Source: Bacilli bacterium (lineage in GTDB: Bacteria > Bacillota_I > Bacilli_A > RF39 > UBA660). From it: 36,522 bases of DNA. The notes below the pieces were generated by a model. That model worked only from the letters and a program-made list of their open reading frames with translations, searched no databases and was not told the origin of the DNA. The DNA is taken from assembly GCA_017432665.1 (NCBI GenBank), contig JAFRIS010000016.1, forward strand, positions 1-36,522, read 5' to 3'. Shown here piece after piece: positions 1-8,289 of this stretch. Positions within the stretch are counted from its first letter, which is position 1. The number at the start of each line of letters is the position of its first letter. The position numbers and the translations under genes were made by a program.

Positions 1-175
1 ACATTATATTAATAAATCTAATATACCTACTGAAGTAATCGCACTATTCTATGTCAGCGGTGTCACTAAAATATGTACTGAAGCTATTAAAGATTCAAAA
101 GAATTTAATCCTGAAAAAATTATCGGTTATCTTGAAGACTTATTACCAGAAATTGATTATTTAGAAAAAAAATAA
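1..175 (+). CDS. TetR-like regulator, C-terminal fragment
   Basis: The gene enters from the left edge; the open frame begins at base 2 and ends with TAA at 173-175, leaving about 57 residues. The visible part is helical and contains FYVSGVTKICTEAI followed by a short acidic tail ending PEIDYLEKK. That layout resembles the ligand-binding C-terminal domain of TetR/AcrR repressors, where a hydrophobic helix with a Gly near its middle forms the dimer interface. The DNA-binding helix-turn-helix would lie outside the window, so the family call rests on the tail alone and could be wrong. A strong terminator follows directly after the stop, so it is probably not cotranscribed with the next gene. Confidence 0.45.
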   Translation, partial: HYINKSNIPTEVIALFYVSGVTKICTEAIKDSKEFNPEKIIGYLEDLLPEIDYLEKK

Positions 176-197
176 GAAAGTATACTTTCTTTTTTTT
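174..197 (+). terminator. Rho-independent terminator after the TetR-like gene
   Basis: Bases 174-191 form a perfect 18-base palindrome (AAGAAAGTA / TACTTTCTT) directly followed by more T residues. It overlaps the TAA stop of the TetR-like gene. Confidence 0.75.
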
Positions 198-238
198 ATT
201 CAATATCTATGATAAACTATATATAAGGTAGTGAGTTT

Positions 239-1183
239 ATGAAGTATTTAAAGAAAGTATTTATAGGAATTAGTTGTTTATTAGGAATAGTTTTATTAAT
301 TTTAATAATTGATTATATTAGATTAAATGTTTCTTATCAAAAAAACAAGAAAGCTTATACTGATGCATTTAATACACCTGGTGTAAAAGATAGTTATGTT
401 CCTCAAGGAATGGCTTATGATGGTCAGCATAATATAGTATTACAGACATCATATAATGGTAAAGGAAAAGTTAGTAAACTATATGTAGTAGATTTTAAAA
501 CTAAAAAGTTACTAAAAGAGTTGGCTATTAGAACTATAGATGGCAAAGACAACAAACTGCATGTGGGTGGTATTGCGACTAATGGTTATAATGTTTGGAT
601 TACTAGTGATTATAAAGTTAGTGAGTTTTCATTGGATGAAATACTAACGACATCACAAAATTATATAGAAAGCTATAATGATAGTAAATTGCCTATTCGT
701 GGAGACTTTTGTTATTGTGATGAAGAAGCAAACTTATGGATTGGCGACTTCTTTTTAAAACCTTTCTATGAAGTGCCAAATGATACTCCTCTATTATTTA
801 AATACAGCGCTTATGATGAATTAAAGTATGATAATCCTGAATTAGTTGTTTCTCTACCTAAGATGGTTCAAGGAATGACTATTACTAAAGATAATAAATT
901 TGTATTTACTAAATCATTTACTTATTTAATTAAATCTGAATTAACTACTTATAAAAATATATTTAAAGAAAAAACTACTGATACATATAAATTTAAAAAC
1001 AAAGAAATACCATATTATCATTTTACAAAGAAAAACTTAATTAAGAATGAAAAACTTCCACCAATGGCAGAAGGATTGTTTTACAAAGATAATTCATTAT
1101 ATATCTTATTTGAAAGTAATTCTAGTCATTATCCTTTAGCACTTCCTAAAGTTACTAAAGTACTTAAAAAAAGCACTAAATAA
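239..1183 (+). CDS. Membrane-anchored exported protein, possible beta-propeller
   Basis: This 314-residue protein starts with a lysine-rich segment and one hydrophobic helix (about residues 6-26), so it is anchored in or secreted through the membrane with the bulk outside. I recognise no named family. The body has PQGMAYDG (about 55-62), then blade-like strands (IVLQTSYNG, LYVVDF, GGIATNGYNVWIT, EEANLWIGDFF, VQGMTITKDNKFVFT). This pattern recalls six-bladed or NHL-type propellers, but that is inference. The ATG at 239 is preceded by AAGGTAGTG, a usable ribosome site. A possible promoter (TTTATT, 17-base spacer, TATATA) lies in the preceding 45 bases. It is convergent with the next gene, and the two share a terminator at their 3' ends. 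Confidence 0.6.
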   Translation: MKYLKKVFIGISCLLGIVLLILIIDYIRLNVSYQKNKKAYTDAFNTPGVKDSYVPQGMAYDGQHNIVLQTSYNGKGKVSKLYVVDFKTKKLLKELAIRTIDGKDNKLHVGGIATNGYNVWITSDYKVSEFSLDEILTTSQNYIESYNDSKLPIRGDFCYCDEEANLWIGDFFLKPFYEVPNDTPLLFKYSAYDELKYDNPELVVSLPKMVQGMTITKDNKFVFTKSFTYLIKSELTTYKNIFKEKTTDTYKFKNKEIPYYHFTKKNLIKNEKLPPMAEGLFYKDNSLYILFESNSSHYPLALPKVTKVLKKSTK

Positions 1184-1200
1184 TCAGTGCTTTTATTTTT
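1165..1200. terminator. Bidirectional terminator between convergent genes
   Basis: A 9-base stem (1169-1177 with 1186-1194, core AAAGCACT/AGTGCTTT) has A-rich and T-rich flanks, so it can terminate in both directions. Its loop holds the TAA of the plus-strand gene, and its right arm touches the stop of the minus-strand gene. Confidence 0.8.
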
Positions 1201-2647
1201 TGAATGCTGACATTAAATTCACTAAAATATCTTTTGATCTAATTAATGTATATACTTCAGAATTATCCCAAACACATCTTACAGCAGAATTCAAAATATC
1301 ATTTGTTTCTCCTGGATATAATCTGTATTTACCTTTTGGATAAGAATAATCAAAGAAGAAAATTGGAATTTGAGTTTCATAGTCAATAGTAACCATTTCA
1401 GTATTATATGGCGCTAATGGCAATGACTTTTTCATCCCATATAATGATGTAATAAATAACGAGTGTTTATTCTCACAGACTTTAGCGACATTACCCAAAA
1501 TTATATCTATTTTAGTTAAATTTTCTTTTATATCATTAACTGTTTGCCCTTTATCCATAAAACAATCAAAGATAATTATGTCATAGATAGAGTTATCTAT
1601 TAATCCTAGAATATTATTATAATCATTATAATAAGTATCATTCATTTTCATAAATTGAATTGATGGATTATTAACATTATTTAAACCATTAGCTAGTAAA
1701 TTTACTAAACCAATATTTTTTTCATCAGTAATAATTAATGCTTCTTTATCAGATTTCTCCAATAATAATGAAAAACTACTTTTATATTCAACATTTTCAG
1801 AAAACGCTGGTATTTCATGTTTAGAATATAATTTTATTAATGAATACATTGGCAAATTAAATGTATCAGTCTTGAATGCTTCAGGTGCATTATTTAAAAT
1901 CGAATTAATAAATTTATCATAATCATCTTTTCTAGTATTAAAGAACATAATTGTATCATTATTACTAATAAAACATGTATTAGTAGCACAGAATCCAGGT
2001 GCAACACAAGGTCTAATATTAGCTTCTTGTAATGAAAGTAACTTTTTATCAGTATCTATCCATCTTTCTGCTGAACAATAGAATAATAACTTTTTCGCAA
2101 AATCGTTTTCATCTTTTGTTGGATTTTCAGTAAAGTATTCTTTACCAATTATGAATCCTACAGTTATATGAGTATTAAGATGATACTTTATATAATTAAC
2201 AGTACTTATTAAGTCTTTATAATCACTAACTGTTAATTGTGATAATAATAGGTGCAGATATATTTCTTTCTTTTCCGGAAGTGTTAAACTATTAACTAAA
2301 TTATTTATTATATCGACAACTTGCTTATCATTAGGTTCTACAAATATATGTAGTTTTCCTTCCCCAGAAACACTTTGTTGAAAACTTTGATATGTAGGAT
2401 TACCTGGTAATTGTTGATTAATAACATTAGTGTTGATATAACTTAGTTCCAAACTATAAGTATCTCCTAAAAAGAAACGTTGATATGCTCCTCTATATTC
2501 TAATGATTTAGTATATGCTGTAGTGAAATAAGATGTTTCTTTTACATGAGCAAGATTAGGCATACATTGATCAATAGCGATACTATAACTGCCAGGTCTT
2601 TCTATACCCAAACCATTTATTAAAAATATTACACTTTTCTTTGCCAT
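1193..2647 (-). CDS. iPGM-fold pseudoenzyme (alkaline phosphatase superfamily)
   Basis: This 484-residue protein follows the order of cofactor-independent phosphoglycerate mutase (usually about 510 residues). The N-terminus VIFLINGLGIERPGS matches the metal-binding start ALIILDGFG. FFNTRKDD matches the FYNFRPDR block. IIIFDCFMDKGQ matches the NYANPDMVGH block. LFITSLYGMKKS matches the AIITADHGN block. The catalytic residues are gone: the first metal Asp is Asn, the nucleophile Ser block NSEVGH is unrecognisable, DHGN is LYGM, the DMVGH ligands are lost, and the DGRD and GRYYAMDRD substrate motifs are absent. So it keeps the fold but should not be a mutase; its role is unknown. I chose ATG 2647, behind AGGTGAT; a GTG nine bases upstream lies inside that ribosome site. 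Confidence 0.7.
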   Translation of the reverse strand: MAKKSVIFLINGLGIERPGSYSIAIDQCMPNLAHVKETSYFTTAYTKSLEYRGAYQRFFLGDTYSLELSYINTNVINQQLPGNPTYQSFQQSVSGEGKLHIFVEPNDKQVVDIINNLVNSLTLPEKKEIYLHLLLSQLTVSDYKDLISTVNYIKYHLNTHITVGFIIGKEYFTENPTKDENDFAKKLLFYCSAERWIDTDKKLLSLQEANIRPCVAPGFCATNTCFISNNDTIMFFNTRKDDYDKFINSILNNAPEAFKTDTFNLPMYSLIKLYSKHEIPAFSENVEYKSSFSLLLEKSDKEALIITDEKNIGLVNLLANGLNNVNNPSIQFMKMNDTYYNDYNNILGLIDNSIYDIIIFDCFMDKGQTVNDIKENLTKIDIILGNVAKVCENKHSLFITSLYGMKKSLPLAPYNTEMVTIDYETQIPIFFFDYSYPKGKYRLYPGETNDILNSAVRCVWDNSEVYTLIRSKDILVNLMSAFKK

Positions 2648-2697
2648 TACTATCACCTACTATTATAAATATACAATAATTTTCAATTATTATAAAT

Positions 2698-2729
2698 AAA
2701 AAAACGTAAATCTACAGGTAGTTTACGTT
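2698..2729 (-). terminator. Terminator after map
   Basis: An 8-base stem (2703-2710 with 2722-2729, TTTACG core) is followed on the minus strand by a T-rich tract. It overlaps the map stop codon and ends the mtaB-recD2-map operon. Confidence 0.7.
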
Positions 2730-3480
2730 AATCTAATCTTGGAGTAAATATTTCATAACCATCATCTGTTACTAGAACTGTATGTTCATAATGAGCGGCT
2801 GGTTCTCCATCTTCTGTTTTAACTGTCCAATCATCATCTAATTGATAAACATATCTTTTTCCAAATGTTAACATTGGTTCAATACAAATAACCATTCCTG
2901 GTTTTAATCTTGGACCAGTATTCTCAATTCCAAAGTTAGGTACTTCTGGATCTTCATGCATATCACGACCTATACCGTGTCCACATAATTCATGAACAAC
3001 TCCTAAGTTATGTGATTCAGCATATTTTTGAACTGCGGCAGATATATCTCCTATTCTATTACCGGGTTTTACTTCTTTTATTCCTTCATATAGGGCTTTT
3101 TCAGTATGTTCCATTAAATACTTCTTATCATCATCTATTTCTCCTACAGCATAAGTCCAGGCAGCATCTCCTTGATAACCTTTATAGCCAATAACAACAT
3201 CAATAGTAATAATATCTCCATCTTTTAGTTTATAATTATCAGGAATACCATGAACTACTGTATCATTAACGCTAGTACATAATGTAGCTGGAAAACCTTC
3301 ATATCCTTTACAAGATGGAACTGCATCATTTTTTAAAATGAAGTCTTCACATAACTTATCTAATTCCTTAGTAGTTATTCCTGCCTTTATATATGGTTTT
3401 ATAAACTTATGCATCTTAGATACTAACATACCTGCATGACGCATTAATTCTAATTCTCTTTCGCTTTTTATGGTAATCAT
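2728..3480 (-). CDS. map: Methionine aminopeptidase, type I
   Basis: This cytosolic metalloprotease removes the initiator methionine from new proteins. The 250-residue length is the normal size for a type Ia enzyme with no extra N-terminal domain. All five metal ligands of the pita-bread fold are present: D94, D105, H168 (CGHGIG), E201 (IEPM) and E232 (HYEHTV). The substrate-contacting H77 (VHGIP) is also present. The ATG at 3480 follows GGAGGT at good spacing. It sits 34 bases downstream of recD2 with no terminator between, so it is probably the last gene of that operon. In many Firmicutes map lies near secY and adk in the ribosomal protein cluster; here it does not. Function is near certain. 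Confidence 0.97.
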   Translation of the reverse strand: MITIKSERELELMRHAGMLVSKMHKFIKPYIKAGITTKELDKLCEDFILKNDAVPSCKGYEGFPATLCTSVNDTVVHGIPDNYKLKDGDIITIDVVIGYKGYQGDAAWTYAVGEIDDDKKYLMEHTEKALYEGIKEVKPGNRIGDISAAVQKYAESHNLGVVHELCGHGIGRDMHEDPEVPNFGIENTGPRLKPGMVICIEPMLTFGKRYVYQLDDDWTVKTEDGEPAAHYEHTVLVTDDGYEIFTPRLD

Positions 3481-3514
3481 CTTCTACCTCCAAACAAATG
3501 TAATTATACTACAA

Positions 3515-5701
3515 TTATTCTATACCTTCAATTAAATAATCTTTAATAGTTGTTCTTCTAATATCCATATTGATATTCTTAGAAGCAAAGTCTAATGCTT
3601 TAAAATCTCCAATAATATATAATTTCTTTCTAGCTCTAGTCACAGCAGTATAAATAAGTTTTTGATATAGCATTTTATTATATCCTTTAACTATTGGGAT
3701 AACTACAACATCAAATTCTGATCCTTGGGCTTTATGAATACTAATCGCATAAGCTAATCTAAAATTATTATAATTACTAGGTGTATATTTAACTATATTA
3801 TTATCAAAATCAACATGTATTTCACTTCTAGGAGTATTGACTATTCTATGTATTAAACCAATATCTCCATTATAAACATTATCATCAGGCATATTAGTAA
3901 GTTGAATTACTTTATCACCTTCACGTAATATTTCTCCACCTGACTCTTTAGAATTTTTTTCTTTACTTTTAGGATTAAATATTTCTTGAACTTGTTTATT
4001 AATTATATCAATACCATTAAGTCCTTTGTACATAGGAGCTAATATTTGAAAATCATGATAATTTAAATCTAAATATGTATGACATATTTCAGATATATTA
4101 GTAGTTACTTCACTATCAGGACATTCAATAAAAGTAAGATCATCACTAATATTAAATATATCTTTATTAATACTACTATTCCTAATATCATAAGCTAAAC
4201 TAATAATATTAGAATCTTGTCCTTGTCGATATAATTCAGTTAACTCAACTACTTCTAGTTTTTCTGAAGCAATTAAATCGTGTAATACATTACCAGGTCC
4301 TACACTAGGTAATTGATGATCATCACCTATTAAAATAATTTTACAATTACTAGAAATACCTTTTAATAAACTAGCCATTAAATAAGTATCTACCATACTA
4401 GATTCATCTAAGATAACAAATTCTACTTTACTTTTATTATATTCGTTTACTTGAAAAGTGTTTGATTCTTTTTGCCATTTTAAGAATCTATGAATTGTAC
4501 TAGCTCTAACTAAAGTGGATTCAGTAATTCTTTTCGCAGCTCTTCCAGTAGGAGCAAGTAAAGCAACTTTTTCAGTTAACTTTTCATAACTAAGATTATT
4601 CATCATACGATATAGTTCAATAATACCTCGCATAATAGTAGTTTTACCTGTACCAGGACCACCAGTTATGATTAAGAAGTCTTTCATATAACTTTTTTTA
4701 ATTGCTTCTCTTTGGTGTTCATTATAAGTAATTTCAAAGAAACTTTCTATTCCTTTAATAGTTGTATCTAACTTTTTATTAACTGTTTCTTTATTACTAT
4801 TTAATAATCTAAATCTTTTAACTATTAAACATTCTGCTTCATACATTTCTCTTAAATAATATCTATCATTTTTAATAACTATTTTAATATCTTTTTCTAA
4901 TTCATTTAAATATTTATCTAAATCAAATATTTCTATGCCTAATACTCTAGGTAAATAAGTACTTATCTCATCATAGTAATAATAACTATGTCCAAAAGTA
5001 TTACTTACTTCATTCATAATATAAATAATAGAAGCTTTAATACGATTAGAATCATCTTTAGAAACACCATTTTCTAAAGCTATATTATCTATCTTTTTAA
5101 AATACATTTCATTAATATCATCAATTACTTTATAAATGTTATTTTCTATTATTTCTTTGGTTCTACCCTTATAAGTATTATATATTAACATAGAATCTCT
5201 AGTAGAAAATCCCATATCAGTTAAATACATAATTACTTCATAACTAGCTTCATATTCTTTTAATTTATCATGTAATACATTAACATTTTTTTCACTAATC
5301 CCAGGTATTAAAATCAAATTAGACGGATTGTCTAAAATTGTTTTTAAAGTCTCTTTTCCTAAAACATCAACAATTGCTTTAGCTTTCTTTTCTCCAATTC
5401 CAGGAAATAAACCACTAGTTAAGAATTCAATAATAGAATCTTCTTCTTCTGGTTTAATTCTTTCATAACTATCTACTTGAAATTGTTCTCCATATTTAGG
5501 ATGATTTACTAATTTGCCATAAAACATATATGTATCATGATTATTTAATTCATGGAAATAACCAGTAAAGGTAATTGTTCTACCTATATAGTTAGCTAAC
5601 TTTTCATCATTTGTATCAGAAACGCGAAAAATACCGATATAATAACCGGTACTATTTTCATAAATACTTTTTGAAAATGTTCCTTTTATATAAGTAGACA
5701 T
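3515..5701 (-). CDS. recD2: RecD2-type ATP-dependent DNA helicase
   Basis: This is a 728-residue superfamily 1B 5'-3' helicase of the RecD/TraA class, the form found in bacteria without RecBC partners and tied to DNA repair and replication-fork upkeep. It has an N-terminal OB-like region (YTGYFHE-type strand), helix-hairpin-helix repeats (SGLFPGIGEKKAKAIV, LILIPGISEKN), Walker A GGPGTGKT at about 347-354, and Walker B ILDESSMVD at about 430-438. A UvrD-like C-terminus ends in SIHKAQGSEFD and YTAVTRARKKLYIIGD. I chose ATG 5701, which has AGGAGG just before it; an upstream TTG at 5719 would put this ribosome site inside the coding region. It begins 7 bases after the mtaB stop, suggesting translational coupling. 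Confidence 0.95.
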   Translation of the reverse strand: MSTYIKGTFSKSIYENSTGYYIGIFRVSDTNDEKLANYIGRTITFTGYFHELNNHDTYMFYGKLVNHPKYGEQFQVDSYERIKPEEEDSIIEFLTSGLFPGIGEKKAKAIVDVLGKETLKTILDNPSNLILIPGISEKNVNVLHDKLKEYEASYEVIMYLTDMGFSTRDSMLIYNTYKGRTKEIIENNIYKVIDDINEMYFKKIDNIALENGVSKDDSNRIKASIIYIMNEVSNTFGHSYYYYDEISTYLPRVLGIEIFDLDKYLNELEKDIKIVIKNDRYYLREMYEAECLIVKRFRLLNSNKETVNKKLDTTIKGIESFFEITYNEHQREAIKKSYMKDFLIITGGPGTGKTTIMRGIIELYRMMNNLSYEKLTEKVALLAPTGRAAKRITESTLVRASTIHRFLKWQKESNTFQVNEYNKSKVEFVILDESSMVDTYLMASLLKGISSNCKIILIGDDHQLPSVGPGNVLHDLIASEKLEVVELTELYRQGQDSNIISLAYDIRNSSINKDIFNISDDLTFIECPDSEVTTNISEICHTYLDLNYHDFQILAPMYKGLNGIDIINKQVQEIFNPKSKEKNSKESGGEILREGDKVIQLTNMPDDNVYNGDIGLIHRIVNTPRSEIHVDFDNNIVKYTPSNYNNFRLAYAISIHKAQGSEFDVVVIPIVKGYNKMLYQKLIYTAVTRARKKLYIIGDFKALDFASKNINMDIRRTTIKDYLIEGIE

Positions 5702-5708
5702 ACTCCTC

Positions 5709-6980
5709 CTACTCTCCAATACAATATGGATATTCTATTTTTATTATACGCACATTCTTAAAACTATTGTGAGGATACTCTCCTTTAATTTTAACATATA
5801 AATAATTACCTGTATGACCATAACTATAGCCGTCTTTTACTTCCTCTATTAATACTTCTACTTCTCTATTAATAAATTTATTCATATAATTATTTTCCAA
5901 TTCATGTGATACTTCTATTAATTTTCTAGCTCTTTCTTTAACGATACCTCTTTCTATTTTATTGGTCATTCTAGATGAAGCAGTTCCTTTGCGTTCACTA
6001 TATGGAAAGACATGCAATTTAGAAAATTCTAGTTTTCTACATGTATCAATAGTAGTTTCAAATAATTCTTCAGACTCTCCAGGAAAACCTACAATAACGT
6101 CTGTACTAATACTAATTTCTGGTCTAATAGATCTTATTTCTTTAATCTTTTCAAAAAAGAAATCTAAATCATATTTTCTATTCATTGCTTTTAATATTTC
6201 ATTAGAACCAGCTTGAATAGGAATGTGTAGATGATCTACTAATACTTTAGAATTTCTCAGTACATTTAATACTTTATTATTTAATTCAGTTGTTTCAATG
6301 GAAGATATTCTAAGTCTTTCTAAACCATCTATTTTAACTAACTTTTCTAATAAATCAGCAAAGTCAGTATCTAAATCTACTCCAAAACTTCCTGTATGAA
6401 TACCAGTAAGTACTATTTCTTTATAACCATTATTAACTAAGTCAGTTACTTCACTAATTACTTTAGATTCTTCTTTACTACGGCATTTACCTCTTACAAA
6501 TGGAATAATACAGTAACTACAGAAGTTATCACAACCATCTTGTATTTTTACAAAGGCACGAGTACGACCCGGGAAATCCGTAATATACATATCTTCAAAT
6601 TCTTTTAGGCGACCTGTGTATTGTTTATTAATTATTTCTTTATTTTTAAAATATTCATCTAATAAACTTACTATCTTAGCTTTATCTTTATTACCAATGA
6701 TAATATCTAAACCATCAATTTGAATATCTGGATTAGCTGCGATAAAACAACCCATAGCAACTACGCAAGCATTTGGATTTTTTCTAATAGCTTGTCTAAT
6801 CATCTTTCTACTTTTAGAATCACTATTATTAGTAACAGTACAAGTATTAATAATATAGACATCACAAATATCATCAAATTCTTTTATCTCATAACCTGCT
6901 TTTTTAAGTTCATTAATAACATATTCAGACTCATAAGTATTAACCTTACAACCCAATGTCATAACTCCCACACTCTTCAT
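5709..6980 (-). CDS. mtaB: tRNA t6A37 methylthiotransferase MtaB
   Basis: This radical-SAM enzyme adds a methylthio group to t6A at position 37 of tRNAs that read ANN codons. The 423-residue protein has the UPF0004 domain with cluster cysteines C11 (GCKVNTYES), C47 (INTCTVT) and C78 (AMGCF). The radical-SAM triad CxxxCxxC is at C150, C154 and C157 (GCDNFCSYC). A TRAM-like C-terminus ends the protein. GCKVNTYES and INTCTVTN favour MtaB over MiaB (which has GCQMN) or RimO. The ATG at 6980 has a weak ribosome site (AGTGAT). It is the first gene of an operon with recD2 and map and has its own promoter at 7010-7038. Confidence 0.95.
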   Translation of the reverse strand: MKSVGVMTLGCKVNTYESEYVINELKKAGYEIKEFDDICDVYIINTCTVTNNSDSKSRKMIRQAIRKNPNACVVAMGCFIAANPDIQIDGLDIIIGNKDKAKIVSLLDEYFKNKEIINKQYTGRLKEFEDMYITDFPGRTRAFVKIQDGCDNFCSYCIIPFVRGKCRSKEESKVISEVTDLVNNGYKEIVLTGIHTGSFGVDLDTDFADLLEKLVKIDGLERLRISSIETTELNNKVLNVLRNSKVLVDHLHIPIQAGSNEILKAMNRKYDLDFFFEKIKEIRSIRPEISISTDVIVGFPGESEELFETTIDTCRKLEFSKLHVFPYSERKGTASSRMTNKIERGIVKERARKLIEVSHELENNYMNKFINREVEVLIEEVKDGYSYGHTGNYLYVKIKGEYPHNSFKNVRIIKIEYPYCIGE

Positions 6981-7009
6981 ATTATCACTATCTTTCCATC
7001 AACGTACAA

Positions 7010-7038
7010 ATTATATCAAATAATATGTTATTTTACAA
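7010..7038 (-). promoter_or_regulatory. Sigma-A promoter of the mtaB operon
   Basis: On the minus strand, TTGTAA (7033-7038), a 17-base spacer and TATAAT (7010-7015) would start transcription about 22 bases before the mtaB ATG. The -35 lies within 2 bases of the T-tract of the preceding terminator. Confidence 0.7.
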
Positions 7039-7039
7039 C

Positions 7040-7067
7040 AAAACAAAAGCAACTATCGAGTAGTTGC
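7040..7067 (-). terminator. Terminator after the acidic membrane protein gene
   Basis: A perfect 7-base stem, GCAACTA/TAGTTGC (7049-7055 with 7061-7067), is followed on the minus strand by TTTTGTTTT. Confidence 0.8.
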
Positions 7068-7072
7068 CTTAA

Positions 7073-8035
7073 TTATTTATCTTGTAACTCTTGCAGAGTC
7101 ATCATAAAGTCTTGAGACTTGCTAATCTCTTGATCAAACTTTTCATAATTAGCAGTATTTTCTAATTCTAATTCATTAGTGACTGGCTTTTCAATACCAA
7201 ATACTGGTGAGATAATTGGACTACTCTTAAACTTAGTCCCAATTGTATTAAAGTCATCTAAATGTAATTTTGGCTTTTCTTTTAATACTTCTTGTTCTAC
7301 TTCTTTCTTTTCTTCTTGAGAAATAGCATTTTCTATTAAAAATGGTTCATCATATGAAGCAGCAACACTACCAGATTGAATCTCTAATTCTTGTAGACTA
7401 ATTGGCATTGTTCTTTCATCAATATATTGAGTAGCTTCATTAGCTTTATAAATATCTTTTCCTCTTTTTAACAATTCTTCTAAACTAATAATTGCATTTT
7501 CTTCTTGTTGTTCTTCAAAGTTACTTAATGATAATTCACCAGTTACTTCTATTTCAGCACTCTTTCTTAATTCCTCAGTTAATCTCTTTAATTCTAATTG
7601 AGCAGTTTCTTGATCAGGTTCAATTGTAGTATACTCTAATTCTGCTTCAGGTTCTTCTTCAATATCTTCAACAATATCTATTGGTTCAATGATAAGCGGT
7701 TCATCATAACTTTCATCTACAACCTCATCTTCTAATTCTGCAATACTATCTAATTGCAAAGTAGATTCTAACATATCATCGACAGAACTATTTTCTTCAT
7801 CTATTTCTAGGATTGGTTCATCCAATGCCTCAATTGTTTCTGCTTCTTCTCCAACAAACTTATCTTTAATTTGAGCAACCAATTTGTTTAGTTCACGAGT
7901 GTTGTGTTTCTTTTTGTAATTATCACTATGTTTTTCAACAATATAAATAATAAAACAAAGTAAACAAGCTAAGAAAGAAATACAATAAACTATGATTATT
8001 TCTTTAGAAGTTAAAAATTCAATTAATTCGTTCAT
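7073..8035 (-). CDS. Acidic single-pass membrane protein with ISPVFG motif
   Basis: This 320-residue protein is not a family I can name. One transmembrane helix (about residues 13-32, IIIVYCISFLACLLCFIIYIV) sits at the N-terminus, followed by a basic patch (KKKHNTREL), so the long remainder should be cytoplasmic. The middle (about 65-260) is very rich in Glu and Asp and probably disordered. Near the C-terminus a hydrophobic island FKSSPIISPVFGIEK (about 269-283) stands out and looks like a short binding motif. The architecture resembles a membrane tether for a cytoplasmic partner, such as a division or cell-envelope protein; this is inference only. The ATG follows AGAGGTGAT. The gene stands alone between a terminator and a 254-base upstream gap. 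Confidence 0.6.
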   Translation of the reverse strand: MNELIEFLTSKEIIIVYCISFLACLLCFIIYIVEKHSDNYKKKHNTRELNKLVAQIKDKFVGEEAETIEALDEPILEIDEENSSVDDMLESTLQLDSIAELEDEVVDESYDEPLIIEPIDIVEDIEEEPEAELEYTTIEPDQETAQLELKRLTEELRKSAEIEVTGELSLSNFEEQQEENAIISLEELLKRGKDIYKANEATQYIDERTMPISLQELEIQSGSVAASYDEPFLIENAISQEEKKEVEQEVLKEKPKLHLDDFNTIGTKFKSSPIISPVFGIEKPVTNELELENTANYEKFDQEISKSQDFMMTLQELQDK

Positions 8036-8232
8036 CGTATCACCTCTTTCTCAGTTTAACACACATATGTCAAATTGGATTATCAATGTGTCCATTTACA
8101 CAAAAAACATTTGTCAATTTACATAATCTAATAACTTGTTTTCAAGTTCTTTACACTAGTCAAATGGCAAATATCTTACCTAATAAAATCATAGCACAAA
8201 ACTATTTTTTTTGATACATTTTTTTACAAAAA
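8036..8232 (-). promoter_or_regulatory. Leader/promoter gap upstream of the acidic membrane gene
   Basis: This non-coding stretch must hold the promoter for the gene ending at 7073. I see no convincing -35/-10 pair. It contains three TTGACA/TTTGACT-like hexamers on the minus strand (near 8072, 8113 and 8160), a GATAAT near 8083, and a perfect 6-base hairpin AACTTG-TTTT-CAAGTT (8133-8148). None is strong enough to call an operator. Confidence 0.3.
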
Positions 8233-8263
8233 AATTAACTTTTTTATAACCAAAAAGTTAATT
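8233..8263 (-). terminator. Terminator after helD
   Basis: A perfect 12-base stem, AATTAACTTTTT with AAAAAGTTAATT (8233-8244 and 8252-8263), is followed on the minus strand by a T-rich tract. It lies about 27 bases past the helD stop. Confidence 0.8.
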
Positions 8264-8289
8264 TCTTTTAATATCAACATTTTAAAAAT

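Noticed and set aside
1193-2647. Functional phosphoglycerate mutase
   Set aside because: The metal ligands, nucleophile block and substrate motifs are missing.
5962-6216. Plus-strand frame of 84 codons inside mtaB
   Set aside because: It is wholly antisense to a clearly conserved radical-SAM coding region.
6720-7115. Plus-strand open frame of 131 codons
   Set aside because: It runs antisense across mtaB and its promoter and terminator, has a biased composition (Ile, Asn, Ser, Thr) as expected of an antisense frame, and lacks a ribosome site.
8133-8148. Hairpin AACTTG-TTTT-CAAGTT as an operator or terminator
   Set aside because: It is perfect but only 6 base pairs, has no T-run, and is not repeated elsewhere, so no function can be assigned.
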